19,259 bases of DNA from Oscillospiraceae bacterium (lineage in GTDB: Bacteria; Bacillota; Clostridia; Oscillospirales; Oscillospiraceae), in contig JAHHSE010000017.1 in assembly GCA_020025395.1 (NCBI GenBank), positions 1-19,259 on the forward strand, read 5' to 3'. The notes under the pieces were generated by a model. That model was not told where the DNA came from. It searched no databases and saw only the letters and a list, made by a program, of their open reading frames with translations. Both the position numbers and the translations under genes were made by a program. Below are positions 1-7,599 of the stretch, piece by piece. Position 1 is the stretch's first letter. Every line of letters starts with the position of its first letter.

Positions 1-363
1 ATTTATTACTCTCTATAGATCGATAGTATTGGCTTTACGGGAGATATAGTTTGATTAAGATGTATTATATAACTGATGCGCCTAAGATATGCATATTCAC
101 TCGTATGTTTAACAACAGAATTTACACATATGAAGAAGATCCGGGATCAGTTTGTTACCGGCTATGTCGATTCCGGGGCGACCCAAAAAAGAATTGACGA
201 ACAGGTAGCAATTGTAAATTTGGCTCAGATAGACGATGGCTACCAAATTACAAAAAAGGGTGAAAATCTGATTTCGATACTCCGATTGGTGGAGCAGATT
301 TTTCCTGTTCCGGATGAAAGCAGTATCTACCCAGGTGAGATAGGAGAAAGATGTGAGAGATGA
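1..363 (+). pseudogene. Frameshifted 3' end of a small winged-helix-like gene, cut by the left window edge
   Basis: No single frame is open across this stretch, but three frames read in turn give one plausible protein. Frame 2 is used from 2 to about 40 (ends LYRSIVLALR), frame 3 from about 42 to 137 (YSLIKMYYITDAPKIC ... TYEE), and frame 1 from 139 to the stop at 363 (IRDQFVTGYVDSGATQKRID ... ITKKG). Dropping one G from the GGG at 39-41 and the G at 138 would join them into about 119 residues. The later part resembles a small winged helix: an RIDEQ-type helix, then a GYQITKKG hairpin. Neither the ATG at 76 nor the one at 130 has a Shine-Dalgarno sequence, which argues against a short intact gene starting there. 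The stop overlaps the next start (ATGA at 360-363), so the 3' end still looks like a normal member of the operon. Family and function are not recognised. The frameshifts could be true decay or sequencing errors. Confidence 0.5.
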
Positions 364-1319
364 AAAAAATTAGTGTAACCATCCCCTGTTGGTCGGAGGA
401 GAAAAGTGTTCGTCAGATGTATGAGCGCCTGACCAAGGTATTTCGGGAGGAGCTGCCTGAGTATGACTATGAAATCATTTATGTGGATGATTACTCCCCG
501 GATAATACACGGGATGAGATACGAAAACTCTGTCAAGAAGACAAGCGGGTAAAGGGAGTGTTTAATGCCCGGAACTTTGGGTTTAATCGAAATGTCTTCG
601 AGACCATGCAATATGGGTCTGGTGATGCAACCTTCATGTTGTTTGGAGATTTGCAGGACCCACCTGAGTTACTGCCTAAAATGGTAGAAAAATGGGAACA
701 GGGACATAAAGTTGTAGTTGGGCAGAAGATGAAGAGCAAAGAGTCTAAAATTATGTACACATTGCGCACCTTATATTATAATGTGATAGGAAAATTGTCG
801 GACTCTCAACAGATTCAACATTTTAATGGCTTCGGATTATATGATAAAGTCTTTATTGATGTGATGCGTCAGATTGATGATCCCAATCCATATTTGAAAG
901 GATTGGTTTCTGAATTTGGAATGAATATCTGCGTGATACAGTATGAACAGGCAAAAAGTGAACGAGGTTCTTCCGGATTTAATTTTATGAAATATTATGA
1001 TGTTGCAATGCTTGGAATAACTTCATATACCAAAATTTTGATGCGTGTTGCAACCTTTTTAGGTGCAATATTAGGTATTTTTAGCGTTGGCCTGGCTGTT
1101 TTTGTTTTAATAAGTAAGCTTCTCCACTGGGGGTCCTACCCTTATGGAACAGCGGCAATTCTGGTTGGTGTTTTCTTTATTGGTGCGGTTCAACTTTTCT
1201 TTATGGGCATATTGGGCGAGTATGTATTGAGTATTAATACAAGAACCATGCGCAGACCAAGGGTTGTGATAGGAGAGAAACTGAATTTTGAAGAAGCACT
1301 TGAGGAAGTGATGAAATGA
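360..1319 (+). CDS. Family 2 glycosyltransferase, GtrB/polyprenyl-phosphate type, with two C-terminal membrane helices
   Basis: This 319-residue protein probably transfers a sugar from a nucleotide donor to a polyprenyl-phosphate carrier on the inner face of the membrane. The GT-A domain covers about residues 1-225. It shows SVTIPCWSEE at the N-terminus, the YVDDYSPDNT donor-binding loop, the ARNFG motif and DLQDPPE, which is typical of DPM1/ArnC/GtrB relatives. RGSSGFNFMKYY followed by GITSYTK precedes the membrane part. Two hydrophobic helices lie near residues 228-255 and 262-290, and the tail is basic then acidic. It starts at an ATGA overlap with the broken upstream gene, with GGAGA a few bases upstream, and ends in an ATGA overlap with the dehydratase, so translation is probably coupled. 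A GtrA-type protein at the other end of the cassette is its likely partner. The donor cannot be read from the sequence: a dTDP-dideoxyhexose and UDP-Galf are both possible. Confidence 0.88.
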   Translation: MKKISVTIPCWSEEKSVRQMYERLTKVFREELPEYDYEIIYVDDYSPDNTRDEIRKLCQEDKRVKGVFNARNFGFNRNVFETMQYGSGDATFMLFGDLQDPPELLPKMVEKWEQGHKVVVGQKMKSKESKIMYTLRTLYYNVIGKLSDSQQIQHFNGFGLYDKVFIDVMRQIDDPNPYLKGLVSEFGMNICVIQYEQAKSERGSSGFNFMKYYDVAMLGITSYTKILMRVATFLGAILGIFSVGLAVFVLISKLLHWGSYPYGTAAILVGVFFIGAVQLFFMGILGEYVLSINTRTMRRPRVVIGEKLNFEEALEEVMK

Positions 1320-2707
1320 ATGCAACTCTTTATTCCATTGCTGACAGCTGGACGGTAACGGACAGCCCCATCCACCCGACGGAAGATTTACGAAGCTGGA
1401 TTCGGGAGCGCAATGAAACGATTGCGGTGGATATCAGAAAAAACCGCCTTTCTGACAGTCACTTCTGGTTTTATGACAGGGAAGAGGGCTGTATTCACAA
1501 TCAAAACCACAGTTTTTTTACGATCTGCGGACTCAGAAAGAGAATGCCGAATGGAGAAGAGATCCAGCAGCCCATTCTCCTTCAGCGGGAAATCGGCTTT
1601 TTGGGTATCATATGTAAAGAATTTGGCGGTGTGATGTATTTTCTGATGCAGGCCAAAATCGAGCCGGGCAATGTGAATAAAATTCAGATTTCTCCCACCA
1701 TTCAAGCCACAAAAAGTAACTTCACCCAAAAACATGGCGGAAAAAAACCGCCTTATCTGGAATATTTTGAACAGGCCTCCAAGTATGAGGTTGTTGTCGA
1801 TCAAATTCAGTCTGAACAGTCCTCCCGTTTTTATAAGAAACGGAATCGAAATATCATTATCAGGGTACAGGAGGAGATTCCTGTGCTCCCATCGCACCGT
1901 TGGATGACATTGGGACAGATAAAACGATTGATGCGGGATGATAATTTGGTCAATATGGATACCAGAACAGTCCTATCCTGCATTCCCTATTGCAAGCATA
2001 ATCTGTCAGAAGCCGAATTGACGGCTTTGTCAGAGCGTTTTACAGATCAGGCCTTGTTTCAATCCGTATTCGAAGGGGAAAAGGAAAACAGACTTCCTGA
2101 GATTTATCAATATATCAATCACTATAAAATGTTTTTGGAAGACGAGCCGGAGCTGGTGCCCTTACATAGCCTGGAACATTGGAATCTGGGAGATTCAGAC
2201 ATTACCTGTCAGGAACCGTATCCGTTTAAGGTGATTTTCTGCGATATTGCCATGGAAGGACGGGAAGTCAAACAATGGACACAGCCCCTCTTTGAAGCCT
2301 GCGGGATTGCTACCTTTGCCTTGATTTGTTGTGAAGAGAATGGAATTCTAAAATTTTTAGTGAGAGCCATTCCGGAGGCAGGGTGTTTTGATGGTATAGA
2401 GCTGGGGCCAACGATACAGTGTGAGGCAATGTCCCGGTATGAGGAAGAAGACGCTGTGACCCGGTATTTTGGTGAGCGGATGGCAGAGGGGACAGAGATT
2501 CTGTTCGATCACCTTCTCTCAGAAGAGGGGGGGCGTTTCTACCATGAACAAAATCGAAATATTATACTGCGTGTCAAATATGAGACCCTGCCGGAGCTTC
2601 CGGAGGGCTATTTCCTATTGGATTATAAGACCCTCAATGAGTTGGTTCAGATGAATAACATCTTAAATATTCAGCTGAGAAATCTTTTGTCTTTGTTGGA
2701 GGCGTAA
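1316..2707 (+). CDS. NDP-hexose 2,3-dehydratase (EvaA/TylCVI family)
   Basis: This 463-residue protein matches the NDP-hexose 2,3-dehydratases of deoxysugar pathways. These remove the C2 hydroxyl of dTDP-4-keto-6-deoxyglucose, giving an unstable 3,4-diketo-2,6-dideoxy sugar that a ketoreductase must trap. Family signatures are clear in the first half: REIGFLGI (91-98), FLMQAKIEPGN (109-119), SPTIQATKSN (126-135), SRFYKKRNRN (170-179) and NLVNMDTRTVLSC. As in the rest of the family, the chain is an internal duplication. The second half repeats the plan, with QPLFEACGIATFAL, a degenerate GPTIQCEAMSRY and GGRFYHEQNRN near residue 406. Length is typical. The start is the ATG overlapping the glycosyltransferase stop, with GAGGAAG upstream. 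The next gene begins one base after the stop, and it encodes the reductase this enzyme needs. The family is known mainly from actinomycete antibiotic clusters, so a surface-glycan setting is notable. Confidence 0.9.
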   Translation: MNATLYSIADSWTVTDSPIHPTEDLRSWIRERNETIAVDIRKNRLSDSHFWFYDREEGCIHNQNHSFFTICGLRKRMPNGEEIQQPILLQREIGFLGIICKEFGGVMYFLMQAKIEPGNVNKIQISPTIQATKSNFTQKHGGKKPPYLEYFEQASKYEVVVDQIQSEQSSRFYKKRNRNIIIRVQEEIPVLPSHRWMTLGQIKRLMRDDNLVNMDTRTVLSCIPYCKHNLSEAELTALSERFTDQALFQSVFEGEKENRLPEIYQYINHYKMFLEDEPELVPLHSLEHWNLGDSDITCQEPYPFKVIFCDIAMEGREVKQWTQPLFEACGIATFALICCEENGILKFLVRAIPEAGCFDGIELGPTIQCEAMSRYEEEDAVTRYFGERMAEGTEILFDHLLSEEGGRFYHEQNRNIILRVKYETLPELPEGYFLLDYKTLNELVQMNNILNIQLRNLLSLLEA

Positions 2708-2708
2708 T

Positions 2709-3644
2709 ATGAGGATTGGAATTCTTGGTACTGCGGATATTGCATTTCGCCGTTTTTTGCCTGCCTTGCAAAAATGTGAGGATGCGGTATATGTTGGAGT
2801 GGCATCTCGGACACCGGAAAAAGGAGCGAAATTTAGAGACAGCTTTGGAGGAAAGATTTATCCCTCTTATGATGCGCTCCTGTTGGATGACAGTATAGAT
2901 GCGGTATATGTGCCTCTTCCTCCCGCCCTTCATTTTGAATGGGGGAAAAAGGTCCTTCAGGCGGGAAAACATCTTTTGATGGAAAAACCCTTTACCACCA
3001 GCCTGGAAGAGACAGAAACCCTGCTGAGTTTGGCAGAGGAAAAGGGGCTGACTGTCCATGAAAATTATATGTTCCTCTATCATAGTCAGCTTCAAAAGAT
3101 CAAAGAGATGATACATTCCGGCAAACTGGGAGAAATACGATTATACCGGATTTCCTTTGGTTTTCCAAAGCGAAGTGAGGGGGATTTCCGCTATAACAAA
3201 GCTCTGGGTGGCGGTGCGCTGCTGGATTGCGGCGGATATACCATTCGCCTGGCGCTGGAACTGTTAGGCGAATCAGCGGAACTGAAACAGGCAAGCCTGA
3301 TCCGGCCGGAGGGGTATGAGGTGGACATATTTGGAAACGCAGTGCTGCAAAACGCGGACGGACTGTGTGCCCAGCTCTCCTTTGGCATGGATAACGCGTA
3401 TCAATGTCAGTTGGAAGTGTGGGGAAGCAAGGCGACCCTGATTGCGCCAAGAATTTTTACGGCAGGGGATGGGATGAAACCTGGATTGATTTTGAGAACT
3501 TCAGCAGAGGAGAGTAAACTGGAGCTAGAATCTGATGATCAGTTCCTACACTCTATTGAAAGTTTTCTTTTGGCCTCGTCCCGAATAAATACCTCAATTA
3601 GATTACAGGCCGAAATACAGGAATGGATTAAACGAAAGGGATAA
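2709..3644 (+). CDS. NDP-hexose 3-ketoreductase, Gfo/Idh/MocA family
   Basis: This 311-residue NAD(P)-dependent oxidoreductase probably reduces the C3 ketone left by the 2,3-dehydratase, giving an NDP-4-keto-2,6-dideoxyhexose. The Rossmann motif GILGTADIA is at residues 4-12. The family EKP motif is at 92-94 (MEKPFTT), and GGGALLDCGGY is at 167-177. K93 and Y177 are the expected counterparts of the catalytic Lys/Tyr pair of sugar 3-ketoreductases such as KijD10 (alignment from memory). HENYMFLYH follows the usual position after the Rossmann domain. The start lies one base after the dehydratase stop, with GGAGG upstream inside that gene. The direct adjacency to the dehydratase is the main reason for preferring this substrate over other Gfo/Idh/MocA roles. 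Whether the product has an axial or equatorial C3 hydroxyl cannot be told from the sequence. Confidence 0.85.
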   Translation: MRIGILGTADIAFRRFLPALQKCEDAVYVGVASRTPEKGAKFRDSFGGKIYPSYDALLLDDSIDAVYVPLPPALHFEWGKKVLQAGKHLLMEKPFTTSLEETETLLSLAEEKGLTVHENYMFLYHSQLQKIKEMIHSGKLGEIRLYRISFGFPKRSEGDFRYNKALGGGALLDCGGYTIRLALELLGESAELKQASLIRPEGYEVDIFGNAVLQNADGLCAQLSFGMDNAYQCQLEVWGSKATLIAPRIFTAGDGMKPGLILRTSAEESKLELESDDQFLHSIESFLLASSRINTSIRLQAEIQEWIKRKG

Positions 3645-3649
3645 TAGAC

Positions 3650-4216
3650 ATGAATATTGAAGAACTTGAATTGCCAGGCGTAAAAATTCTCATCCCGAAA
3701 TATTTTGAAGATTTTAGGGGATATTATACAGAAAGTTATTCTTCTAAAACACTGGCTAAGATGGGAATAAATCATGTGTTTATTCAAGACAATCATCTCT
3801 GGTCTATGAAAAGAGGTACCTTACGAGGTATCCACTTCCAAAATTTCCCGAAGGCACAGACAAAGCTTCTTCGCTGTACAAAAGGAAAAATTTTAGATGT
3901 AGTTGTTGATTTAAGAAAAGATTCTCGTACATATAAGAAATGGGTTTCCATTGAGTTATCATCAGAAAATCGCAAACAAATTCTAATTCCAAAAGGCTTT
4001 GGTCATGCATGTCTATCTCTTGTTGATGATACTGAGGTACAATATAAGGTAGACGAATTTTATGAACCTGAATTCGACCGAACAATTGTATGGAATGATC
4101 CAGAATTAAATATAAATTGGGGAATGAATCAAGTAATCACCTCAGATAAGGATAAACAAGGGCCTCAGTTAAAGGATTCTGATGTTAATTTTACAATGGA
4201 GAATTGTAATCAATGA
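3650..4216 (+). CDS. rfbC: dTDP-4-dehydro-6-deoxyhexose 3,5-epimerase-like protein (RmlC family)
   Basis: This 188-residue cupin has the normal RmlC length and motifs: DFRGYYTESY (21-30), QDNHLWSMKRGTLRGIHFQ (46-64), AQTKLLR, LDVVVDLRKDS (82-92) and IPKGFGHACLSL (113-124). H62, K72, Y132 and Y138 fall where the base, lysine and tyrosines of RmlC are expected, and D166/D168 near the C-terminus could complete the His-Asp dyad (alignment from memory). It therefore looks catalytically complete. RmlC normally epimerises C3 and C5 of dTDP-4-keto-6-deoxyglucose on the way to L-rhamnose. Because it follows a 2,3-dehydratase and a 3-ketoreductase, it may act on a 2-deoxy substrate here, where epimerising C5 would give an L-sugar. 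GGGA precedes the ATG. From here to 5136 the DNA is clearly more AT-rich than on either side, which suggests a separate origin. The last four bases overlap the next start. Confidence 0.88.
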   Translation: MNIEELELPGVKILIPKYFEDFRGYYTESYSSKTLAKMGINHVFIQDNHLWSMKRGTLRGIHFQNFPKAQTKLLRCTKGKILDVVVDLRKDSRTYKKWVSIELSSENRKQILIPKGFGHACLSLVDDTEVQYKVDEFYEPEFDRTIVWNDPELNINWGMNQVITSDKDKQGPQLKDSDVNFTMENCNQ

Positions 4217-5136
4217 AGACAGTGATAGTAACTGGATCGAATGGATTTATTGGTAGTGCGCTTGCAAAAAAATTTCTCCAAGATGGTGCGAGAGTGATAG
4301 GAATTGTTCGCAATTTTGAAGGTTTAGAAGAATTGTTGCAATTTAAGGAGTTTATTCCAATACAAGCAGAATTGGAGGAATACCATAAACTAGATCAAGA
4401 TATTCGTGAGATCCATAGCGGAGACATAGATGCATTCTTTCATTTTGCATGGGATGGTGTATTTGGAGAATCATTTAAAGACTATAGTAGGCAGATAAAG
4501 AATATACAATATTCTTGTGATACATTAATGACAGCAATTAAATCTGGATGTAAAAAATTTATACTTGCAGGAACTTATAATCAGTATGAAATTGCAACCA
4601 GAATTATTGGAAACTATTCTGAGCCAAGATATACATGTATATATTCGGCTGCAAAAGTAGCTTCTGATATGATGTGTAAAACATTGGCATATAACCACCA
4701 TATTGAATATAATTCAGGTCTAATTTGTATGGCGTATGGTGAGGGAAATAAATCTAAAATGTTAGCAAATACTGTCATTGAGCAACTATGTAATGGGATT
4801 CGACCTAAACTGGTTGAAGCAGATGGGCTTTATGATATGATTTATATTGATGATATAGTTCAAGCATTTATTTCTATTGAAGAGAAAGGAAAAAACCAAA
4901 AAAGCTATTATATTGGTCACCGAAAACTTGATACTTTTGGAAATTATATAACACAGATGAGGGATGTACTAAACCCTCAAATGGAATTGGTATTTGGGGA
5001 ATACAAGGAAACTACAAGACTGGATTACAATCTCATAGATCTTGATGCACTATATAATGATACGGGTTTTGAATGCCAAGCAGATTTTAAAACTACAATA
5101 AAAAAGACAGCAGATTGGTTAATGAAAATGAGGTGA
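4213..5136 (+). CDS. NAD-dependent epimerase/dehydratase (extended SDR), probable NDP-4-keto-sugar reductase
   Basis: This 307-residue extended short-chain dehydrogenase has the nucleotide-binding motif GSNGFIG at 8-14. The catalytic set is probably T121 (AGTYNQYE), Y144 and K148 (YSAAK). DGLYDMIYIDDIVQAF near the middle is the usual sugar-epimerase signature that precedes the substrate-binding part. It starts in an ATGA overlap with the RmlC-like gene and shares its strong AT bias, so the two probably arrived together. By pathway logic it supplies the missing last step, reduction of the 4-keto group of the dideoxyhexose, since no standard RmlD is found in the window. The family is broad. A C4 epimerase or another dehydratase is possible, and the residues visible here do not decide between them. 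Confidence 0.78.
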   Translation: MKTVIVTGSNGFIGSALAKKFLQDGARVIGIVRNFEGLEELLQFKEFIPIQAELEEYHKLDQDIREIHSGDIDAFFHFAWDGVFGESFKDYSRQIKNIQYSCDTLMTAIKSGCKKFILAGTYNQYEIATRIIGNYSEPRYTCIYSAAKVASDMMCKTLAYNHHIEYNSGLICMAYGEGNKSKMLANTVIEQLCNGIRPKLVEADGLYDMIYIDDIVQAFISIEEKGKNQKSYYIGHRKLDTFGNYITQMRDVLNPQMELVFGEYKETTRLDYNLIDLDALYNDTGFECQADFKTTIKKTADWLMKMR

Positions 5137-5142
5137 ATAAGG

Positions 5143-6330
5143 ATGTACAAAATTGTTACTGTGGGAAGCGGTTTTTCTGGCAGTGTCATTAGTCGCCAAC
5201 TGGCAGATAGTTTGGGCACGAAGATAACTATTTTGGAAAAACGCTCTCATGTTGGCGGTAATGCATTTGACGAGTGCGACAACCATGGAATTTTAATCCA
5301 GAAATATGGTCCGCATTTTTTAAACACCAATCACTATGAAGTTATTCGTTTTCTGAAGCAATATGCGTCCCTGCATCCCCACTATACGAAACTCATGAGC
5401 TTTATTGACGGAAATTATGTGAGACTTCCCTTTAACTTCCAGACAGTGCAAGAGCTGATTGGTGCGGATCAGTCGGAACTGCTGCTGGGGAAACTTCGGA
5501 AAGCATTCTATGGGCGAGACAGAGTTCCGGTGCTGGAACTGGTGGACCATGAGGATGAGGATATCAGTGCCTACGGCACACTGCTGTTTGAAAAGGCTTA
5601 TCGGACCTATACCTCAAAAATGTGGGGACTCCAGCCGGAGCAGATTGACAAGTATGTTTTAGACCGTGTTCCCATGGCGATGAACTATGATGAGCGATAT
5701 CTGAACAAAGATTTTCAATATCTGCCCACGGAGGGATTCACAAAGCTCTTTGAAAATATGCTGAATCATCCCAACATTGAAGTGCGGCTCAATACCGATG
5801 CGCTTCCCCTGATTCGCATGGATGAAAAGGACGGTGCCATTTATCTGGAAGGGGAAAAGGTGGACTGCCTTATTTACACCGGCGCCATTGATGAGCTGTT
5901 CAATAGAAAATATGGTATGTTGCCATATCGTTCGCTGGACATACGATATGAGTATTACGAAAATCAAACCAGTGTACTCCCCAGTGAGATTATTTCTTAT
6001 CCCCAGGCGGATGGCTATACCAGAAAGACAGAGTATCATAAGCTGATGAAGGATTCCAGCCGTGTGAGGGGCAGTGTTGTCGCGACAGAGTATCCGCTGC
6101 AATATGATCCGAATGCTGAGATTGGAAATACGCCCTATTACCCTGTTGTCACGGAAGAAAGCAATCGGCTTTATCAGAAATATCTGGAAGAGGTCCGCAA
6201 ATATCCGGCACTTTTCTTATGTGGGCGATTGGCAGAATTTAAATATTATAACATGGATATCTGCATTGAGCATGCGTTGGAATACTTTCATCATATTCGC
6301 TCCTATCTGGAGAAGATGCCCAATGCGTAA
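5143..6330 (+). CDS. glf: UDP-galactopyranose mutase
   Basis: This 395-residue flavoprotein interconverts UDP-galactopyranose and UDP-galactofuranose, the donor for Galf units in bacterial surface glycans. The FAD-binding start TVGSGFSGSV (6-15) is followed by EKRSHVGGNAFDE, YGPHFLNTN, the MWGLQPEQID segment, RVPMAMNYDERY and QYLPTEGFTKLFE. The C-terminal part has TEYPLQYDPN, IGNTPYYPV and LFLCGRLAEFKYYNMD, all standard for the family. Length is typical. The ATG lies 6 nt after the upstream stop, with GAGGTG and AAGG just before it. Base composition returns to the mid-40s percent GC here. The 3' end overlaps the GtrA-type gene by 8 nt. Its presence suggests that the polymer made by this locus contains galactofuranose as well as the deoxysugar. 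Confidence 0.94.
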   Translation: MYKIVTVGSGFSGSVISRQLADSLGTKITILEKRSHVGGNAFDECDNHGILIQKYGPHFLNTNHYEVIRFLKQYASLHPHYTKLMSFIDGNYVRLPFNFQTVQELIGADQSELLLGKLRKAFYGRDRVPVLELVDHEDEDISAYGTLLFEKAYRTYTSKMWGLQPEQIDKYVLDRVPMAMNYDERYLNKDFQYLPTEGFTKLFENMLNHPNIEVRLNTDALPLIRMDEKDGAIYLEGEKVDCLIYTGAIDELFNRKYGMLPYRSLDIRYEYYENQTSVLPSEIISYPQADGYTRKTEYHKLMKDSSRVRGSVVATEYPLQYDPNAEIGNTPYYPVVTEESNRLYQKYLEEVRKYPALFLCGRLAEFKYYNMDICIEHALEYFHHIRSYLEKMPNA

Positions 6331-6715
6331 GCTGCTGAGTGATGAGAGGGTGCAAGAGACTTTTCGATATCTAATCTGCGGCATTTCAACGGTTGTTGTA
6401 AACATTGCGCTCTATCATGTGTTATCAGAGTACGGAAACATCGGGACATTGACAGCAAACACCATCGCTTTTTTTTTGGCGGTTCTATACGCTTTCTTTG
6501 GGAACAGTATTTATGTTTTTCGGACAAAGTGTACCTGGAGACGGTTTTGGGAATTTATGATGATGCGCATTGGAACCTTGGCCATTGATAACATTGGTAT
6601 GTATTTAATGGTATCCTGGCAGTGGAATGATATTCTGGCAAAGTGTGTTGTAAATGTTGTGATCATAGCGATCAACTACATTTTCAGCAAATTACTCATT
6701 TTTAAAAAGAAATAA
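6323..6715 (+). CDS. GtrA-like polytopic membrane protein
   Basis: This 130-residue integral membrane protein has four predicted helices at about residues 14-36, 41-66, 80-98 and 104-127, the size and layout of the GtrA family. N- and C-terminal ends are basic (KLLIFKKK), and GNSIYVFR after helix 2 fits the family. GtrA-type proteins are thought to flip polyprenyl-phosphate-linked sugars made by GtrB-type transferases across the membrane. I start it at the ATG at 6323, inside the end of glf. It has GGAG upstream at about 6309, and the frame is open further back only because it shadows glf. The natural partner is the GtrB-like transferase at 360-1319. No extracytoplasmic (GT-C type) transferase is visible in the window to complete the usual three-part system. 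Confidence 0.85.
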   Translation: MRKLLSDERVQETFRYLICGISTVVVNIALYHVLSEYGNIGTLTANTIAFFLAVLYAFFGNSIYVFRTKCTWRRFWEFMMMRIGTLAIDNIGMYLMVSWQWNDILAKCVVNVVIIAINYIFSKLLIFKKK

Positions 6716-6726
6716 GGAGGGATAAC

Positions 6727-7599
6727 ATGAAGGGAATCATTCTTGCCGGCGGTTCCGGAACCCGACTGTATCCTGTGACCAAGTCCATCTCCAAGCAGAT
6801 CCTTCCCATTTACGATAAGCCCATGATTTATTATCCTCTTTCGATCCTCATGCTGTCCGGAATCCGGGAGATTCTGATCATCTCTACCCCAAGAGATCTT
6901 CCGGCGTTTGAGGAGCTGCTAAGGGACGGCGCAGAATATGGCCTTCAGATCTCTTATCGTGTGCAGGAAGAGCCGAACGGATTGGCAGAGGCCTTTCTGA
7001 TTGGGGAATCCTTTATCGGAAACGAAAAGGTCTGCTTAATTTTGGGCGATAATATTTTCTATGGCCGCCATTTTAGTGAGGCTTTGGTCAATGCGGCATC
7101 GTTGGAGCATGGGGCAAAAATCTTTGGATATTATGTGCAAAATCCCTCCGAATTTGGCGTGGTAGAGTTCGACCGAGACTGGAATGTACTTTCCTTGGAG
7201 GAGAAGCCTCAACATCCGAAGTCCAACTATGCTGTGCCGGGATTGTACTTCTATGATAATGATGTTGTGGAGATTGCCAAGTCGATCCAGCCATCTGCAA
7301 GAGGAGAATTGGAAATTACAGCTGTGAACAACGCCTATCTTCAAAGAGGGGATTTAAAGGTGGAACTCTTCGGCCGCGGAATGGCATGGTTAGACACGGG
7401 GACCCATGAAGGACTTCTGGAGGCCTCTAATTTTGTCTCCATTGTGCAAAAACGACAGGGATTATATGTATCCTGCATTGAGGAAATTGCTTACCGAATG
7501 GGGTATATTACCAGGGAGGCGCTTCTTGAATTGGCGAATCCGATGATGAAAACAGACTATGGAAGGTACTTAAAGCGTGTAGCGGAGGAAAAGATGTGA
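6727..7599 (+). CDS. rfbA: Glucose-1-phosphate thymidylyltransferase (RmlA)
   Basis: This 290-residue enzyme makes dTDP-glucose from dTTP and glucose-1-phosphate, the entry step to dTDP-deoxysugars. The pyrophosphorylase motif GGSGTRLYPVT is at 8-18, followed by SKQILPIYDKPMIYYPLS, LGDNIFYG, EKPQHPKSNYAVPGLYFYD and WLDTGTHE. All are standard for the family, and length is normal. AGGAGG sits 6-7 nt before the ATG. This is the strongest ribosome binding site in the operon, so this gene can be translated well without coupling to gtrA. It overlaps rfbB by 4 nt. The substrate could come from the phosphoglucomutase encoded at 16260-17981. Confidence 0.95.
   Translation: MKGIILAGGSGTRLYPVTKSISKQILPIYDKPMIYYPLSILMLSGIREILIISTPRDLPAFEELLRDGAEYGLQISYRVQEEPNGLAEAFLIGESFIGNEKVCLILGDNIFYGRHFSEALVNAASLEHGAKIFGYYVQNPSEFGVVEFDRDWNVLSLEEKPQHPKSNYAVPGLYFYDNDVVEIAKSIQPSARGELEITAVNNAYLQRGDLKVELFGRGMAWLDTGTHEGLLEASNFVSIVQKRQGLYVSCIEEIAYRMGYITREALLELANPMMKTDYGRYLKRVAEEKM

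Larger units (their letters stand above)
3650..5136 (+). other. AT-rich two-gene block inside the glycan operon
   Basis: The RmlC-like and SDR genes are made of visibly AT-rich DNA. Hand-counted 60-base lines gave 23% GC (4501-4560) and 38% (4021-4080). Sampled lines in the dehydratase and rfbB gave 45% (2161-2220) and 52% (7741-7800). Codon choice shifts accordingly toward A/T third positions (AAA, AAT, ATA, GAA). Both edges coincide with gene boundaries. This is what a cassette swap inside a polysaccharide locus would leave behind, but no repeat or mobile element is visible at either edge. Confidence 0.6.

Noticed and set aside
76..363. A stand-alone 95-residue gene starting at the ATG at 76
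   Set aside because: No ribosome binding site precedes it, and its first 20 residues look less protein-like than the frame 3 reading of the same bases. A frameshifted longer gene explains the region better.
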